Below are positions 1 through 10,714 of a stretch of 64,000 nt of DNA, piece by piece. Location of the stretch: contig NZ_RAIF01000031.1 of the NCBI RefSeq assembly GCF_003671715.1, forward strand, positions 415,770 to 479,769, written 5' to 3'. Every line of letters starts with the position of its first letter. Within the stretch, counting starts at the first letter, position 1. The notes under the pieces are model-generated. The model was not told the DNA's origin, ran no database searches, and worked only from the letters and a program-made list of their open reading frames with translations. This stretch comes from Streptomyces sp. E2N166. GTDB taxonomy: Bacteria; Actinomycetota; Actinomycetes; Streptomycetales; Streptomycetaceae. A program made the position numbers and the translations under genes.

Positions 1-224
1 CCCCTCCGCGCAGGGGGCGCCCTTTCGACGCCGGGGTGACTCACGCCGGCGGGACGGGGCACGGGCCGCACTTTCCGACGCCGCGAGCCGCAGCCGACCA
101 AGGGTCGCGGGGCTGTGTCCGATCTGCGGCTCCGCCGTGTGGGCGCGAGGAGTCACGACGCACCGGCGCCCGCCGCAAGCACCCGCACCCCCGCTTCAGA
201 AGGCGCCCCGCGAAACCGACGGAG
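1..224. other. Intergenic segment downstream of glpX
   Basis: This is the window edge up to the glpX stop codon. The open frames here are GC-rich continuations of antisense frames, and none starts behind a convincing ribosome binding site. I see no tRNA, terminator or gene start in it. Confidence 0.5.
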
Positions 225-1256
225 TCACTTCGCCCGGTCGAAGTCCACCGCGCTGTACGCCCGCAGCTTGCTCAGCCGGTGCTCGGAGTCGATCCGCCGC
301 ACCGTGCCCGACTTGGACCGCATCACGATCGAGTCGGTCGTGGCGGTCTCGGACCGGTACCGCACTCCCCGCAGCAGCTCACCGTCGGTGATGCCGGTGG
401 CGACGAAGAAGACGTTGTCCCCGGCGACCAGGTCGTCCGTGGTCAGCACGCGGTCCAGGTCGTGCCCGGCGTCGATCGCGCGCTGCCGCTCCTCGTTGTC
501 CTTCGGCCACAGCTTGCCCTGGATGGTGCCGCCCAGGCACTTCACGGCACAGGCCGAGATGATGCCCTCCGGCGTGCCGCCGACGCCGAGCAGCAGGTCG
601 ATGCCGGTGCCCTCGCGCAGCGCCAGGATGGAGCCGGCCACGTCGCCGTCGGAGATCAGCTTGATGCGGGCGCCGGTCTCCCGGACCTCCTTGATGAGGC
701 TCTGGTGCCGGGGCCGGTCGAGGATGACGACGGTGACGTCCTCGGGGGTGCGCCGCTTGGCCTTGGCGATCCGGCGGATGTTCACGGACACGGGCGCGTT
801 GATGTCGACGAAGTCGGCGGCCTCCGGCCCGGTGACCAGCTTGTCCATGTAGAAGACCGCGGACGGGTCGAACATGGAGCCCCGCTCGGCGGCGGCCAGC
901 ACCGCGATGGCGTTGGTCATGCCGTTGGCGGTCAGCGTGGTGCCGTCGATCGGGTCGACGGCGATGTCGACCTCGGCCCCGGTCCCGTCGCCGACCCGCT
1001 CCCCGTTGAAGAGCATCGGGGCCTCGTCCTTCTCGCCCTCGCCGATGACGACGACGCCGTTCATCGAGACGGTGTGGACGAGGGTCCGCATGGCGCGCAC
1101 CGCGGCGCCGTCGGCGCCGTTCTTGTCGCCGCGCCCGACCCACCGGCCGGCGGCCATCGCCGCGGCTTCGGTGACCCGCACGAGTTCCATGGCGAGGTTG
1201 CGGTCGGGGGCCTCTGAGGGGACGTCCAGTTCGGACGGCAGATGATGCTCGGTCAT
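225..1256 (-). CDS. glpX: Class II fructose-1,6-bisphosphatase GlpX
   Basis: Hydrolyses fructose-1,6-bisphosphate to fructose-6-phosphate in cytoplasmic gluconeogenesis. The 343-residue product has the usual length for actinobacterial GlpX. It carries the metal-binding [12 protein letters not shown] segment (about residues 71-82) and the DPIDGTT motif (101-107) of the lithium-sensitive phosphatase fold. The open frame extends upstream to 1820, but homology begins at the ATG at 1256 (MTEHHLPSE), and the extension has unrelated composition, so I place the start there. The gene is divergent from the DUF4245 gene with about 125 bp between them. In actinobacteria GlpX is usually the only FBPase, so the gene is probably needed for growth on gluconeogenic carbon. 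I see no regulatory element. Confidence 0.96.
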   Translation of the reverse strand: MTEHHLPSELDVPSEAPDRNLAMELVRVTEAAAMAAGRWVGRGDKNGADGAAVRAMRTLVHTVSMNGVVVIGEGEKDEAPMLFNGERVGDGTGAEVDIAVDPIDGTTLTANGMTNAIAVLAAAERGSMFDPSAVFYMDKLVTGPEAADFVDINAPVSVNIRRIAKAKRRTPEDVTVVILDRPRHQSLIKEVRETGARIKLISDGDVAGSILALREGTGIDLLLGVGGTPEGIISACAVKCLGGTIQGKLWPKDNEERQRAIDAGHDLDRVLTTDDLVAGDNVFFVATGITDGELLRGVRYRSETATTDSIVMRSKSGTVRRIDSEHRLSKLRAYSAVDFDRAK

Positions 1257-1382
1257 CGGAGCGCACCTTTCTGATACGACGACGGCCGGATGAGGGTATG
1301 AGCCGCACTCTATCGTCAGTCCGACAAAATGAGCAGGGGACCCCACGTATGAGCGGCTCAGGCACCTGCGACGATAGGGGGC

Positions 1383-1916
1383 GTGGCAGGTATGCAAGGC
1401 AAGCAGAAGTCGGCCCGGGACATGATCCTCTCCCTCGGGCTCATCGTGCTCGCGGCGGGCGTGATCTGGATCTTCATTCCGCACGACGACGGCGAGCCTC
1501 CCGTCAAGCGGGTGGACTACCGGGTCGAGCTGCTCACCGCGCAGCGTGCGGCGTCGTATCCGGTGGCGGCGCCGGAGGGCCTCTCCAAGGACTGGAAGCC
1601 GACCTCCGTCCGCTTCCGGGGTGACGAGTTCGAGGCATGGCACCTGGGCTTCCGCGCACCGGACGGCGAGTACGTGGCGGTCGAGCAGTCCACGCAGAAG
1701 CCGTCCACGTTCATCGACGACGCCAGCCAGGGAGCACGGGAGACCGAGGCGACTCAGGAGATCGGCGGCCGGACGTGGACCCGGTACACGGGCGGCCGGT
1801 ACGACGCGCTGGTGCTGCACGACGCGGACGGGATGAAGGGCGCGACGACGGTTGTGGCGGGCACGGGCTCGTTCGACCAGCTGGGCAGGATGGCGGCGGC
1901 GCTGAAGCTGACGTGA
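1383..1916 (+). CDS. DUF4245 family membrane-anchored protein
   Basis: A 177-residue protein with one hydrophobic segment near the N-terminus (about residues 14-30, [16 protein letters not shown]) followed by an extracytoplasmic domain of about 140 residues. Composition, length and position beside glpX match the actinobacterial DUF4245 family, whose function is unknown. A single N-terminal membrane anchor with the rest outside the cell is the likely topology. The GTG at 1383 is taken as start; an ATG at 1392 three codons later is equally possible. A very strong 21 bp inverted repeat lies directly after the stop. Confidence 0.88.
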   Translation: MAGMQGKQKSARDMILSLGLIVLAAGVIWIFIPHDDGEPPVKRVDYRVELLTAQRAASYPVAAPEGLSKDWKPTSVRFRGDEFEAWHLGFRAPDGEYVAVEQSTQKPSTFIDDASQGARETEATQEIGGRTWTRYTGGRYDALVLHDADGMKGATTVVAGTGSFDQLGRMAAALKLT

Positions 1917-1935
1917 GCGTCCGCCGCATGCGGAC

Positions 1936-1980
1936 GACGTGACGAAGCCCCCGGCGAGGCGCCGGGGGCTTCGTCACGTC
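1936..1980. terminator. Perfect 21 bp hairpin, bidirectional terminator
   Basis: Positions 1936-1956 and 1960-1980 are perfect inverted complements around a 3-base loop (AGG). The hairpin sits between the convergent DUF4245 gene and the nitroreductase gene, so it probably ends both transcripts. It has no long T-tract, as is common in Streptomyces. Confidence 0.85.
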
Positions 1981-1996
1981 ATCGGGGTGGCGCGGC

Positions 1997-2587
1997 TCAG
2001 ACCGTGGTGACGACCTGGTCGTACGCCAGGCGCGGGGAGCGCGGGAACCAGGCGTCCGGGCCCGGACGGCCGATGTTGACGACCATCAGCGGGGTGTGGT
2101 CGTCGTCCAGGAACTCCTTGCGGACACCCTCGAAGTCGAGGCCGGTCATCGGGCCGGCGGCGAGACCCGCGGCGCGGACGCCGACGATGAAGTACGCGGC
2201 CTGAAGGGCGGCGTTCAGCGTGGCGGCACCCTCGCGCACCGGGCGCTCGCTGAAGAAGGCGTCCTTGGCCTGCGGGAAGTGCGGGAAGAGCTCGGGCAGC
2301 TCCTCGTGGAACTCGTTGTCCGCCGACAGGATCGCGACCAGCGGGGCGGCCGCGGTCTTGGGCTGGTTGCCCTCGGCCATGTGCCGGACGAGACGCTCGC
2401 GGGCCTCGGGGGAGCGAACCAGAGTGATGCGCAGAGGCGACTGGTTGAAGGCGGTCGGGCCGTACTTGACCAGGTCGTAGATCGCCTGCACCTGCTCGTC
2501 GGTCACCGGCTCGTCGGTGAAGGTGTTCGCGGTGCGGGCCTCGCGGAACAACAGGTCCTGGGCGGCGGGGTCAAGAACGAGAGACAT
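1997..2587 (-). CDS. Nitroreductase family protein (malonic semialdehyde reductase-like)
   Basis: A 196-residue FMN-dependent nitroreductase-fold protein. The N-terminal half contains the R-T-A-N-T-F and Y-G-P-T-A-F-N-Q-S-P stretches that bind FMN phosphate and ring, and the C-terminal half has the G-P-M-T-G-L-D-F segment. These features resemble the RutE/malonic semialdehyde reductase subgroup, which reduces 3-oxopropanoate with NAD(P)H, but no other rut gene is nearby, so the substrate is not established. The ATG at 2587 follows an AAGGAAG ribosome binding site. The longer open frame to 2713 runs into the promoter region. Confidence 0.85.
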   Translation of the reverse strand: MSLVLDPAAQDLLFREARTANTFTDEPVTDEQVQAIYDLVKYGPTAFNQSPLRITLVRSPEARERLVRHMAEGNQPKTAAAPLVAILSADNEFHEELPELFPHFPQAKDAFFSERPVREGAATLNAALQAAYFIVGVRAAGLAAGPMTGLDFEGVRKEFLDDDHTPLMVVNIGRPGPDAWFPRSPRLAYDQVVTTV

Positions 2588-3151
2588 ACGTGATCTTCCT
2601 TGGGGTGTGCGTCGGCGCTCCGCGCGATCGACGGGGGAGCCGTTGACGCGTACGACGCTACGGCAAGGAAGTTCAAGCTTCAACCAAAACGCGAACGCGG
2701 TGATCCGCTTCACACGGCCGCTGGAGTGAAGAGGGCCCGGGTGCCGCGGCGCTCAGGCGTGGTGGATCGGCCGCGACACGGCCCACCTCACCGGGCGCGG
2801 GCCGGGACGTGCCCGTACCGGCCCCGGCCGCCGACTCGAACCCGCGACCACCCACAGCGTGAGCCTCTCCGTGACACCGGAGGCGGTACGCGCGGCCGTC
2901 GACGGCAGCCACCGGCTGACCCTGCGAGCGGACTGGAGGAACCCGGCGGAGGAAGCGGCCGGCTTCGTCCTCGGCACCGGCGTCGCGGGCGACTCCGGAC
3001 CGGACACGTCGTGGTCCCGTTTCACCGCCCTGAAGGTTCGGTGACGCGGATCACACCGGCTGGGCGATCACTTCTCCCGTAACTCACGGTCGTACAGAGC
3101 AGTACACGCCACTCGCACCACGACCACTCGCACCCAGGGAGCACAACGGAC
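2588..3151. other. 564 bp intergenic region with possible gene remnant
   Basis: Holds the nitroreductase promoter region with a near-palindromic A+T-rich hexamer pair at 2673-2684 (TTCAAGCTTCAA, mismatched only at the third base pair), a plausible operator. A GTG-initiated frame at 2859-3044 (61 codons) has Streptomyces-like third-position bias but no recognisable family and no clear ribosome binding site. It may be a decayed C-terminal fragment. Nothing else is evident. Confidence 0.4.
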
Positions 3152-3364
3152 ATGACCGCCACCGTGAAGGGCCCCGCCTCCTACTTCCCGTCGATAGAGA
3201 GGAAGTACGGCCGCCCGGTCGCGGAGTGGAAGGAGCTGATCCGCTCCTCGCCGCTCACCAAGCACATGGAGCTCGTCGCCTGGCTGAAGACCGAGCACGG
3301 ACTGGGCCACGGACACGCCAACGCGCTCGTCGCGCACACCCTGGCCGAGGACAGCGGGAAGTAG
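3152..3364 (+). CDS. DUF4287 domain protein
   Basis: A 70-residue protein of the small DUF4287 family. It contains the conserved pattern of a short SYFPSIE-K-YGRP-EW start, a middle HMELVAWLK segment and the GLGHGHANALVAH segment. Several family members sit near uncharacterised stress genes, and function is unknown. Its ATG follows a GGGAGC ribosome binding site. It stands alone between divergent or convergent neighbours, so it is probably monocistronic. Confidence 0.85.
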   Translation: MTATVKGPASYFPSIERKYGRPVAEWKELIRSSPLTKHMELVAWLKTEHGLGHGHANALVAHTLAEDSGK

Positions 3365-3388
3365 CCCGCCCGTCCCCGCGCGGGCGGG
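3365..3388. terminator. GC-rich hairpin after the DUF4287 gene
   Basis: CCCGCCCG at 3365-3372 pairs with CGGGCGGG at 3381-3388 around an 8-base loop. It begins at the stop codon of the DUF4287 gene. It lies between convergent genes and probably acts as a terminator; there is no T-tract. Confidence 0.55.
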
Positions 3389-3574
3389 GCCAGGGGGTGA
3401 CGATTGGAACTTGCCGGGGTCGCGGGGGCTGGCACGCACATCTGCGGCGTTGCCGTTGGTTGCCAGGGCTCCGCCCTGTCGCCCTCCTCCGCCTCGCAGC
3501 CCCACGCACCGGACCCGCTCGGGTCGGGCACAAGACACCATTGCCCGGAGCCCGCTGATCCGAACGCCCCCTAG

Positions 3575-3820
3575 CTAGCCGTCCTCGTCCTCCGCCCCGG
3601 CCTCCTCGGCCAGCGCCGCGTCGAGGCGGGCCCGGGCGCCGTCCAGCCAGCGGCGGCAGACCTTCGCCAGCTCCTCGCCCCGCTCCCACAGGGCGAGGGA
3701 CTCCTCCAGCGTCGTACCGCCGGCCTCCAGCCGCCGTACGACCTCGATCAGCTCGTCCCTCGCCTGCTCGTACCCGAGCGCCTCGGACACGGCCGTCGGC
3801 TGCTCCACCTCGCTGGTCAT
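3575..3820 (-). CDS. xseB: Exodeoxyribonuclease VII small subunit
   Basis: An 81-residue small subunit of exonuclease VII, which degrades single-stranded DNA in the cytoplasm. The sequence [20 protein letters not shown] followed by [14 protein letters not shown] matches the XseB helical hairpin. It ends in an acidic tail ([10 protein letters not shown]). It lies 9 bp downstream of the xseA stop, in the same orientation, and is certainly co-transcribed with it. Confidence 0.96.
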   Translation of the reverse strand: MTSEVEQPTAVSEALGYEQARDELIEVVRRLEAGGTTLEESLALWERGEELAKVCRRWLDGARARLDAALAEEAGAEDEDG

Positions 3821-3829
3821 CCACCCACC

Positions 3830-5038
3830 CTATGCGTCGACTCGTACGGAGAAATCGCCCTCGGAGACGCGTGCGCGCAGCGTCTCACCCGGCTCCACCT
3901 CACCCGGGTCACGGACGGCGTGGCCGTCGGCCCGCTGCAGCACGGCGTACCCGCGCTTCAGGGTCGCGGCGGGGGAGAGGGCCACCACGCGCGCGTGCGT
4001 GTGCGTCAGCTCGGAGTCGGCCCGGTCGAGGTGGTGCCGCAGCGTGCGGCGGCCCCGCTCCAGCAGGGCCGTCACCTGCTCGGCCCGCTCGTCGATCATC
4101 CGATGCGGATCCTGTATCGACGGCCGGGCCAGCGCGTGGGCCAGCCCGCGCTCCTCGCGGTCGACGTAGGCGGCCACGCAGCGGCGCGCGCGGTCCCGGA
4201 GCTGGCGCACCCGCTCGTACTCCTCGCCGACGTCCGGCACGACCTTCTTCGCGGCGTCGGTCGGCGTGGAGGCGCGCAGGTCGGCGACATGGTCGAGGAG
4301 CGGATTGTCCGGCTCGTGGCCGATCGCCGAGACGACCGGCGTACGGCAGGCGGCGACCGCCCGGACCAGCTGCTCGTCGGAGAACGGCAGCAGATCCTCC
4401 ACGCTGCCGCCACCCCGCGCGACGACGATCACGTCCACGTCGTCCATCGCGTCCAGCTCCTTCACCGCCTGCACCACCTGCGGCACGGCGTGCACGCCCT
4501 GCACGGGGACGTTGCGCACCTCGAAGCGGACGGCGGGCCAGCGGTGCCGGGCGTTCTCCAGGACGTCCCGCTCGGCCGCCGACGCCCGCCCGCACACCAG
4601 GCCGATCAGCTGCGGCAGGAACGGCAGCGGCTTCTTCCGCTCCGGCGCGAACAGTCCCTCGCGCGCGAGTGCCTTCTTCAGCTGCTCCAGGCGCGCGAGC
4701 AGCTCCCCGACACCCACCGGCTTGATCTCGGCGGCCCGCAGCGACAGCTGCCCGCGCGGCGCGTACCACTCCGGCTTGGCGTGCACGACGACGCGCGCGC
4801 CCTCGCCCACCACGTCCGCCACCGCGTCGAAGACCTGCCGGTAGCAGGTCAGGCTCACGGAGATGTCGTACGACGGGTCGCGCAGCGTCAGGAACACGAC
4901 ACCCGCACCCGGCCGCCGCGACAACTGCGTGATCTGACCCTCGACCCACACCGCGCCGAGCCGGTCGATCCAGCCCCCGATCAGCCGGGACACCTCACCC
5001 ACGGGCAGCGGGGCTTCGGGAGTCGAGTTAACAGCCAT
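3830..5038 (-). CDS. xseA: Exodeoxyribonuclease VII large subunit
   Basis: A 402-residue large subunit of exonuclease VII. The N-terminal OB-fold (about residues 12-105) has the VWVEGQIT and FLTLRD segments. The catalytic domain contains [19 protein letters not shown] and the VSAIGHEPD motif, followed by a long helical region and the C-terminal RGYAVL segment. The ATG at 5038 gives the normal length; the upstream extension of 14 codons is not conserved. First gene of the xseA-xseB unit. Together with XseB it processes single-stranded DNA in mismatch and recombination repair. Confidence 0.97.
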   Translation of the reverse strand: MAVNSTPEAPLPVGEVSRLIGGWIDRLGAVWVEGQITQLSRRPGAGVVFLTLRDPSYDISVSLTCYRQVFDAVADVVGEGARVVVHAKPEWYAPRGQLSLRAAEIKPVGVGELLARLEQLKKALAREGLFAPERKKPLPFLPQLIGLVCGRASAAERDVLENARHRWPAVRFEVRNVPVQGVHAVPQVVQAVKELDAMDDVDVIVVARGGGSVEDLLPFSDEQLVRAVAACRTPVVSAIGHEPDNPLLDHVADLRASTPTDAAKKVVPDVGEEYERVRQLRDRARRCVAAYVDREERGLAHALARPSIQDPHRMIDERAEQVTALLERGRRTLRHHLDRADSELTHTHARVVALSPAATLKRGYAVLQRADGHAVRDPGEVEPGETLRARVSEGDFSVRVDA

Positions 5039-5113
5039 GCGCCCGAGCGTAACGGCCGGGTGTGACAACCCACCCGCCACGCGGCGCCCGTCGCCGGGTC
5101 CGGCCCACCCGCC

Positions 5114-6487
5114 TCACGCTCCCACCGAGCGCCTCCCGCGCGCCTGCACCGCCAGGACCACCAACCCCACCACCAGCCAGATCGCCCCGACCACCTGCGC
5201 GGTCCGCGACGCCTCCACGATCACCGCGATGGTGATCGCCGCACCCAGCGCCGGAATCAGCGCGTGGCGCCACCAGCTCACCGTGTCACCGAGGCGCCGG
5301 ACGACGAACCAGCCCACCACGCTCGCGTGGAGCAGCGTGAACGCGGTCAGCGCGCCGACGTCGACCACCGAGACCAGATGGTCGAGACCGTCGTCCCGGC
5401 GCGCCGCCCACACCGCCGCCACCATGGTGATCACGGCGGAGACCAGCAGCGCCACGCGCGGCACCCCGGAGTCCGTCCGCGACAGCACCTTCGGCAGCCG
5501 CCGGTCGCGGCCCATCGCGAACAGCAGCCGCCCGGCCGCCGCCTGCCCGGCCAGCGCCGCGAACGCCGCGCCGATCGCCTTGCTCACCGCCACCAGGTCG
5601 TGCAGCCACGTTCCGACCGACGCGTCCACGGCGTCGTAGAACGCCGAGCCCTGCCGTTCCGGCTCCGCCGCGAGCCGGGCGGAGGACACCGGCTCCAGCA
5701 GCGCCACCAGATACGTCTGAGCCACGAACAGCACGCCCGCCAGCGCCAGGCAGAACAGCAGCGCACGCGCGACCTTCGCCGAGCCGCCGGTGACCTCCTC
5801 CGCGAAGGTCGCGATCGCGTCGAAACCCAGGTACGACAGCACCGCGACCGACACCGCGCCGACCACCGCCGACAGTGCGAACGCCCCCTGCGTGCCGTCC
5901 CCGCTCAGCGGCGACAGCCAGCCGCGCTCGGCCCCGTCGCGCGCGAGGACGACGATCGCCGCCACCACGAACACCAGCAGCACCACGATCTCCATGGCGA
6001 GCACCAGGAAACCCACCCGGGCCGCCGCGCGCACCCCCCACAGGTTCAGCAGCGTCGTGACGACCACCGCGATCGCCGTCCACACCCACCGCGACACCTC
6101 CGGAACCAGCGCCTCCATCGCGATGCCGGAGAAGAGATACGCCACCGCCGGGATGAGGACGTAGTCCAGCATCGCCATCCAGCCGGCGACGAAACCGGCC
6201 CCGTTGCCGAGCCCCGCGCGCGCGTACGCGAAAACCGACCCCGCCTGGGGGACCACCCGCACCATCTGCGCGTAGCTGAACGCGGTGAACGCCATCGCGA
6301 TCGTGGCGACGACGTACACCAGAGCCACCGCGCCGTGCGACTTGGCGTCCAGCGTGCCGAACACGCCGACCGGCGCCATCGGCGCGATGAACAGGAGCCC
6401 GTAGACGACCAGGTCCCTGAAGCTCAGGCTGCGCTTCAGTTGGTGTTCCCCACCGGCCCCCTGGGCCGCCGTACCGGTCTCGGACAT
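5114..6487 (-). CDS. APC superfamily amino-acid permease
   Basis: A 457-residue integral membrane transporter with about 12 predicted hydrophobic helices. The first helix region (RDLVVYGLLFIAPMAPVGVFG) and the conserved FAYARAGLGN and GFDAIATFAEEV segments are typical of the amino acid/polyamine/organocation superfamily. Import by proton symport is likely; the substrate cannot be read from sequence. The ATG at 6487 (MSETG) is preferred. The upstream 32 codons are a low-complexity stretch (repeated G-T-L/F-K/R-G-T units) outside homology. Divergent from ispH. Confidence 0.9.
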   Translation of the reverse strand: MSETGTAAQGAGGEHQLKRSLSFRDLVVYGLLFIAPMAPVGVFGTLDAKSHGAVALVYVVATIAMAFTAFSYAQMVRVVPQAGSVFAYARAGLGNGAGFVAGWMAMLDYVLIPAVAYLFSGIAMEALVPEVSRWVWTAIAVVVTTLLNLWGVRAAARVGFLVLAMEIVVLLVFVVAAIVVLARDGAERGWLSPLSGDGTQGAFALSAVVGAVSVAVLSYLGFDAIATFAEEVTGGSAKVARALLFCLALAGVLFVAQTYLVALLEPVSSARLAAEPERQGSAFYDAVDASVGTWLHDLVAVSKAIGAAFAALAGQAAAGRLLFAMGRDRRLPKVLSRTDSGVPRVALLVSAVITMVAAVWAARRDDGLDHLVSVVDVGALTAFTLLHASVVGWFVVRRLGDTVSWWRHALIPALGAAITIAVIVEASRTAQVVGAIWLVVGLVVLAVQARGRRSVGA

Positions 6488-6615
6488 CGTGCCTCCGCCA
6501 GCGCATCGGACTGTGCCTCGGAACGTTCCCGTCAGCGTCCCCTTCAACGTCCCCGTCAGTCTCCCGGGCGACGTCGTACCCACGCGATCTTTGACCCGCC
6601 GAACGCGGCCTTACG

Positions 6616-7632
6616 ATGGGTGCCATGACTGCTTCGCCTGGCCGCCGTGTCCTGCTCGCCGCCCCCCGTGGCTACTGCGCGGGTGTGGACCGCGCCGTGA
6701 TCGCCGTCGAGAAAGCCCTGGAGCAGTACGGAGCTCCCGTCTACGTCCGGCACGAGATCGTCCACAACAAGTACGTCGTCCAGACCCTGGAGAAGAAGGG
6801 CGCCATCTTCGTCGAGCAGACGGAGGAGGTCCCCGAGGGGAACATCGTCATGTTCTCCGCGCACGGCGTGGCCCCCGTCGTCCACGAGGAGGCCGAACGC
6901 GGCAAGCTCGCCACCATCGACGCCACCTGCCCGCTCGTCACCAAGGTCCACAAGGAAGCCGTCCGCTTCGCGAGCGACGACTACGACATCCTCCTGATCG
7001 GCCACGAGGGCCACGAGGAGGTCATCGGCACCTCCGGCGAGGCCCCCGACCACATCCAGCTCGTCGACGGCCCCGAGGACGTCGCGAAGGTCGAGGTCCG
7101 CGACCCGTCCAAGGTCGTCTGGCTCTCCCAGACCACCCTCTCCGTCGACGAGACCATGGAGACCGTCGACGCGCTCAAGGACAAGTTCCCGCAGCTCATC
7201 TCCCCGCCGAGCGACGACATCTGCTACGCCACGCAGAACCGCCAGCTCGCCGTGAAGCAGATGGGCGCCGAGGCCGAGCTGGTGATCGTGGTCGGCTCGC
7301 GCAACTCCTCCAACTCCAAGCGGCTCGTCGAGGTCGCCAAGCAGGCCGGCTCCCGGGAGGCGTACCTGGTGGACTTCGCCGACGAGATCGACGAGTCCTG
7401 GCTGGAGGGCGTCACCACGGTCGGCGTCACCTCCGGCGCCTCCGTCCCGGACGTGCTGGTCGAGCAGGTCCTGGAGTGGCTGTCGCAGCGCGGCTTCGAG
7501 GACGTGGAGATCGTCAAGGCCGCCGAGGAGTCGATCATCTTCTCGCTGCCCAAGGAGCTCCGCCGCGACCTGCGCGAGGAGGCGGCGTCCCTGGTGGCGG
7601 ATCGGGGCGGCTCGGGTACGGCCGGGGCGTGA
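6616..7632 (+). CDS. ispH: 4-hydroxy-3-methylbut-2-enyl diphosphate reductase
   Basis: Last enzyme of the MEP isoprenoid pathway. A [4Fe-4S] enzyme that converts HMBPP to isopentenyl and dimethylallyl diphosphate. The three cluster cysteines are visible at C21 ([11 protein letters not shown]), C105 (DATCPLV) and C203 (DDICYAT), with the conserved SAHGV and EGHEEV motifs between. The 338-residue length is typical. An ATG at 6625 is an alternative start three codons in. Divergent from the permease; ppgK follows 29 bp downstream, perhaps in the same transcript. Confidence 0.97.
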   Translation: MGAMTASPGRRVLLAAPRGYCAGVDRAVIAVEKALEQYGAPVYVRHEIVHNKYVVQTLEKKGAIFVEQTEEVPEGNIVMFSAHGVAPVVHEEAERGKLATIDATCPLVTKVHKEAVRFASDDYDILLIGHEGHEEVIGTSGEAPDHIQLVDGPEDVAKVEVRDPSKVVWLSQTTLSVDETMETVDALKDKFPQLISPPSDDICYATQNRQLAVKQMGAEAELVIVVGSRNSSNSKRLVEVAKQAGSREAYLVDFADEIDESWLEGVTTVGVTSGASVPDVLVEQVLEWLSQRGFEDVEIVKAAEESIIFSLPKELRRDLREEAASLVADRGGSGTAGA

Positions 7633-7661
7633 CCGTCAGTCGTCCGTCGTAACGTGGTGCC

Positions 7662-8426
7662 ATGCAGATCTTCGGCGTGGACATCGGCGGATCCGGGATC
7701 AAGGGCGCCCCTGTGGACCTCGACAGGGGCGACCTGGCCCAGGAGCGCTGCAAGGTACTGACCCCGCAACCGGCGACCCCCGACGGCGTGGCCGACGGGG
7801 TGAAGCAGGTCGTCGAGCACTTCGGCTGGACCGGACCGGTCGGACTCACCTTCCCGGGCGTGGTCACGGGCGGCGCGATGGTCCGCACGGCGGCCAACGT
7901 CGACAAGAGCTGGGTCGACACCGACGCGCGGGCCCTGTTCAGCGAGCGGCTCGGCGGGCTCGACGTGACGGTCGTCAACGACGCGGACGCGGCGGGCGTC
8001 GCCGAGATGCGCTTCGGCGCCGGCCGCGACCGGAAGGGCACGGTCGTCCTGCTCACCTTCGGCACCGGCATCGGCAGCGCCGTCTTCACCGACGGCGTCC
8101 TCGTCCCGAACAGCGAGCTGGGCCACCTGGAGCTGGACGGCCACGACGCGGAGAAGCGCGCCTCCAGCAAGGCCAAGGAGGACCACGACCTGTCCTGGGA
8201 GCACTGGGCCCACCGGGTGCAGCGCTATCTCGCCCACGTCGAGATGCTGTTCTCACCCGAACTGTTCGTCATCGGCGGCGGGGTCAGCCGCAAGGCGCAC
8301 AAGTTCCTGCACTACATCGAGGGCGTCCAGGCCGAGATCGTCCCCGCGCAGCTCCAGAACAACGCGGGGATCGTGGGGGCGGCGATGCGGGCGGCGGAGG
8401 GAGACGGCCGGCCGGTCGTGGGCTGA
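7662..8426 (+). CDS. ppgK: Polyphosphate glucokinase
   Basis: A 254-residue ROK-fold glucokinase that phosphorylates glucose with polyphosphate or ATP. The phosphate-binding motif DIGGSGIKG lies at residues 6-14. The catalytic NDADAAG segment, the [10 protein letters not shown] phosphate loop and the ELGHLEL sequence follow. The length matches actinobacterial PpgK. The final codons read G-R-P-V-V-G-stop, and that exact DNA pattern is the seed-like first unit of the tandem array downstream. Confidence 0.96.
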   Translation: MQIFGVDIGGSGIKGAPVDLDRGDLAQERCKVLTPQPATPDGVADGVKQVVEHFGWTGPVGLTFPGVVTGGAMVRTAANVDKSWVDTDARALFSERLGGLDVTVVNDADAAGVAEMRFGAGRDRKGTVVLLTFGTGIGSAVFTDGVLVPNSELGHLELDGHDAEKRASSKAKEDHDLSWEHWAHRVQRYLAHVEMLFSPELFVIGGGVSRKAHKFLHYIEGVQAEIVPAQLQNNAGIVGAAMRAAEGDGRPVVG

Positions 8427-8700
8427 GGCCGTGGGTCGCGGGGCTGAGCTTCTGTCGCGCGGGTGAAGCTGTCGGTCGCGGGCTGAGCCTGCCGGTCTCG
8501 GGCTGAGCCCCGGTCGTGGGCTGAAGCTGTCGGCTTCGGGCTGAGCCTGCCGGTCTCGGGCTGACTCTCGGTGGTGGGTTGAAGCTGTCGGTCGCGGGCT
8601 GAGTCCCGGCCGCGGGCTGAACCCGCGGGGCTCGGCTGAGTTCCGGCCACGGGGTGAACCTGCCGGTCTCGGCTGAGCCCCGGTCACGGGCCGAACCTGC
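8411..8700. repeat. Degenerate tandem array, about 14 units of about 19 bp
   Basis: A run of imperfect units ending in GGGCTGAG or GGGCTGAA, each 18-20 bp, fills the whole space between ppgK and the DUF6542 gene. The first unit overlaps the last codons and stop of ppgK (CCGGTCGTGGGCTGA), suggesting expansion from the gene's own 3' end. The reverse strand is open in several frames and would encode repeats such as SARDRQLQP, but no start signal or family supports translation. Confidence 0.85.
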
Positions 8701-8702
8701 CG

Positions 8703-9341
8703 TCACGCGGCCGTACGCTCCCGGACGGCGGCCCGCCGGCGCCGCAGCAGCCGGATCCTCCGGACGATCACGGTCGACGCCGCGACCAGCGTCCCGCCGT
8801 ACAGCCAGCCCGCCTCGGTGGCCAGGGCGGTGACGAGCCCCATCAGCCGCGCCCCTACCCCGTTGCCGCTCTCGGCGACGGTCACCAGGCCCACGGCGAA
8901 GGCGATCGGCACGACGACGGGGGCGGTCAGCAGATCGCCCCTGCGCACCCAGAGCGCGGTGAGCAGGCACACCGGCAGGAACAGCACGCCGTACACCGTC
9001 AGGGACGCGCCGAAGAGCAACTGGTCGAGGAAGCCGAGCACCAGCATCACCGCCGCGCAGAACAGGCCGCTGCCCAGCCCGGTCAGCCGCGGGTTGGGCA
9101 TCCCGCGCAGGGCACGCAGCGCCCGCACCACCGGCGGACCGGACCGCGCCACCGGCGCACCGGAGCGCACCGGCGGCCGTCCCGTGGCCGGCCTGCGCGG
9201 AGCGCCGCCCGCACCCGGTCCGACCGGGCGCGCGACGGCCCGCCCGACCGCGGCGCCGCCCGCTCCCCGCCCCTGCGGGGGCAGCGGCGCCCGGCCCCGT
9301 CGCGGTCCGTACTGCGCAGGTCGCGTCCTGTGTTGCTCCAC
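8703..9341 (-). CDS. DUF6542 family membrane protein
   Basis: A 212-residue protein starting at GTG. The first 75 residues are basic and rich in G, P, R and A and probably disordered. The second half has four hydrophobic segments (about 85-105, 112-130, 138-155 and 165-185) followed by an arginine-rich tail (RRIRLLRRRRAAVRER). This architecture and the position between ppgK and ychF match the Streptomyces DUF6542 family of unknown function. It is divergent from ychF. The C-terminal codons abut the tandem array. Confidence 0.8.
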   Translation of the reverse strand: MEQHRTRPAQYGPRRGRAPLPPQGRGAGGAAVGRAVARPVGPGAGGAPRRPATGRPPVRSGAPVARSGPPVVRALRALRGMPNPRLTGLGSGLFCAAVMLVLGFLDQLLFGASLTVYGVLFLPVCLLTALWVRRGDLLTAPVVVPIAFAVGLVTVAESGNGVGARLMGLVTALATEAGWLYGGTLVAASTVIVRRIRLLRRRRAAVRERTAA

Positions 9342-9517
9342 TGGACCAACTTAGGTCGGTTTATGTGCCGAATAGCCCGACAGACACGCCGTCGGTCCGA
9401 GCCCGGCCAAGCGTTCGACGCCGCGCGGGTCCGGTACCGGCCACCCCGTAGACTGGTGGATCGGCCCTGCCTGGCCCGCCCCACCCCTCCGCATCCTCAC
9501 GTACGGGAAGTCGCAAC

Positions 9518-10606
<1,089 letters not shown>

Positions 10607-10617
10607 TACGTTCGGCG

Positions 10618-10659
10618 AAAGGCCGTCTGACCTGCGGCGGAGCGGGTCGGGCGGCCTTT
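10618..10659 (+). terminator. Terminator after ychF
   Basis: AAAGGCCG (10618-10625) pairs with CGGCCTTT (10652-10659), and the stem continues inward for seven more pairs including two G-U. It directly follows ychF, just inside the putative element's left end. Confidence 0.8.
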
Positions 10660-10672
10660 GCGGTCCGCACAG

Positions 10673-10681
10673 AGTCCGCAG
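10673..10681 (+). repeat. AGTCCGCAG motif, left copy
   Basis: AGTCCGCAG just inside the putative left attachment site. Three more copies in the same orientation lie inside the right end (21660, 21671, 21771). A candidate arm-type integrase binding site. Confidence 0.45.
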
Positions 10682-10704
10682 CGTGCTGACTTCGGTCAGC
10701 GCGT
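10681..10704. terminator. Hairpin with TTCG tetraloop
   Basis: Positions 10681-10690 pair with 10695-10704 (two G-U pairs) around a TTCG loop, an unusually stable RNA hairpin. It lies between ychF and the integrase remnant and probably ends transcripts arriving from the right. Confidence 0.5.
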
Positions 10705-10714
10705 GGGGGAGCAG

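Noticed and set aside
36-1217. Long forward open frame of 393 codons across glpX
   Set aside because: It is the antisense shadow of glpX, with arginine-, proline- and glycine-rich composition, no family and no ribosome binding site.
2859-3044. 61-codon frame as a real gene
   Set aside because: It has coding-like third-position bias but no ribosome binding site or family; kept only as a possible remnant.
8411-8700. Tandem repeats as a possible CRISPR array
   Set aside because: Units are contiguous and degenerate, with no spacers and no cas genes.
8253-8970. Overlapping reverse-strand frames with SARDRQLQP-type repeats
   Set aside because: They arise from the tandem array, are open in several frames at once, and overlap ppgK and the DUF6542 gene without a start signal.
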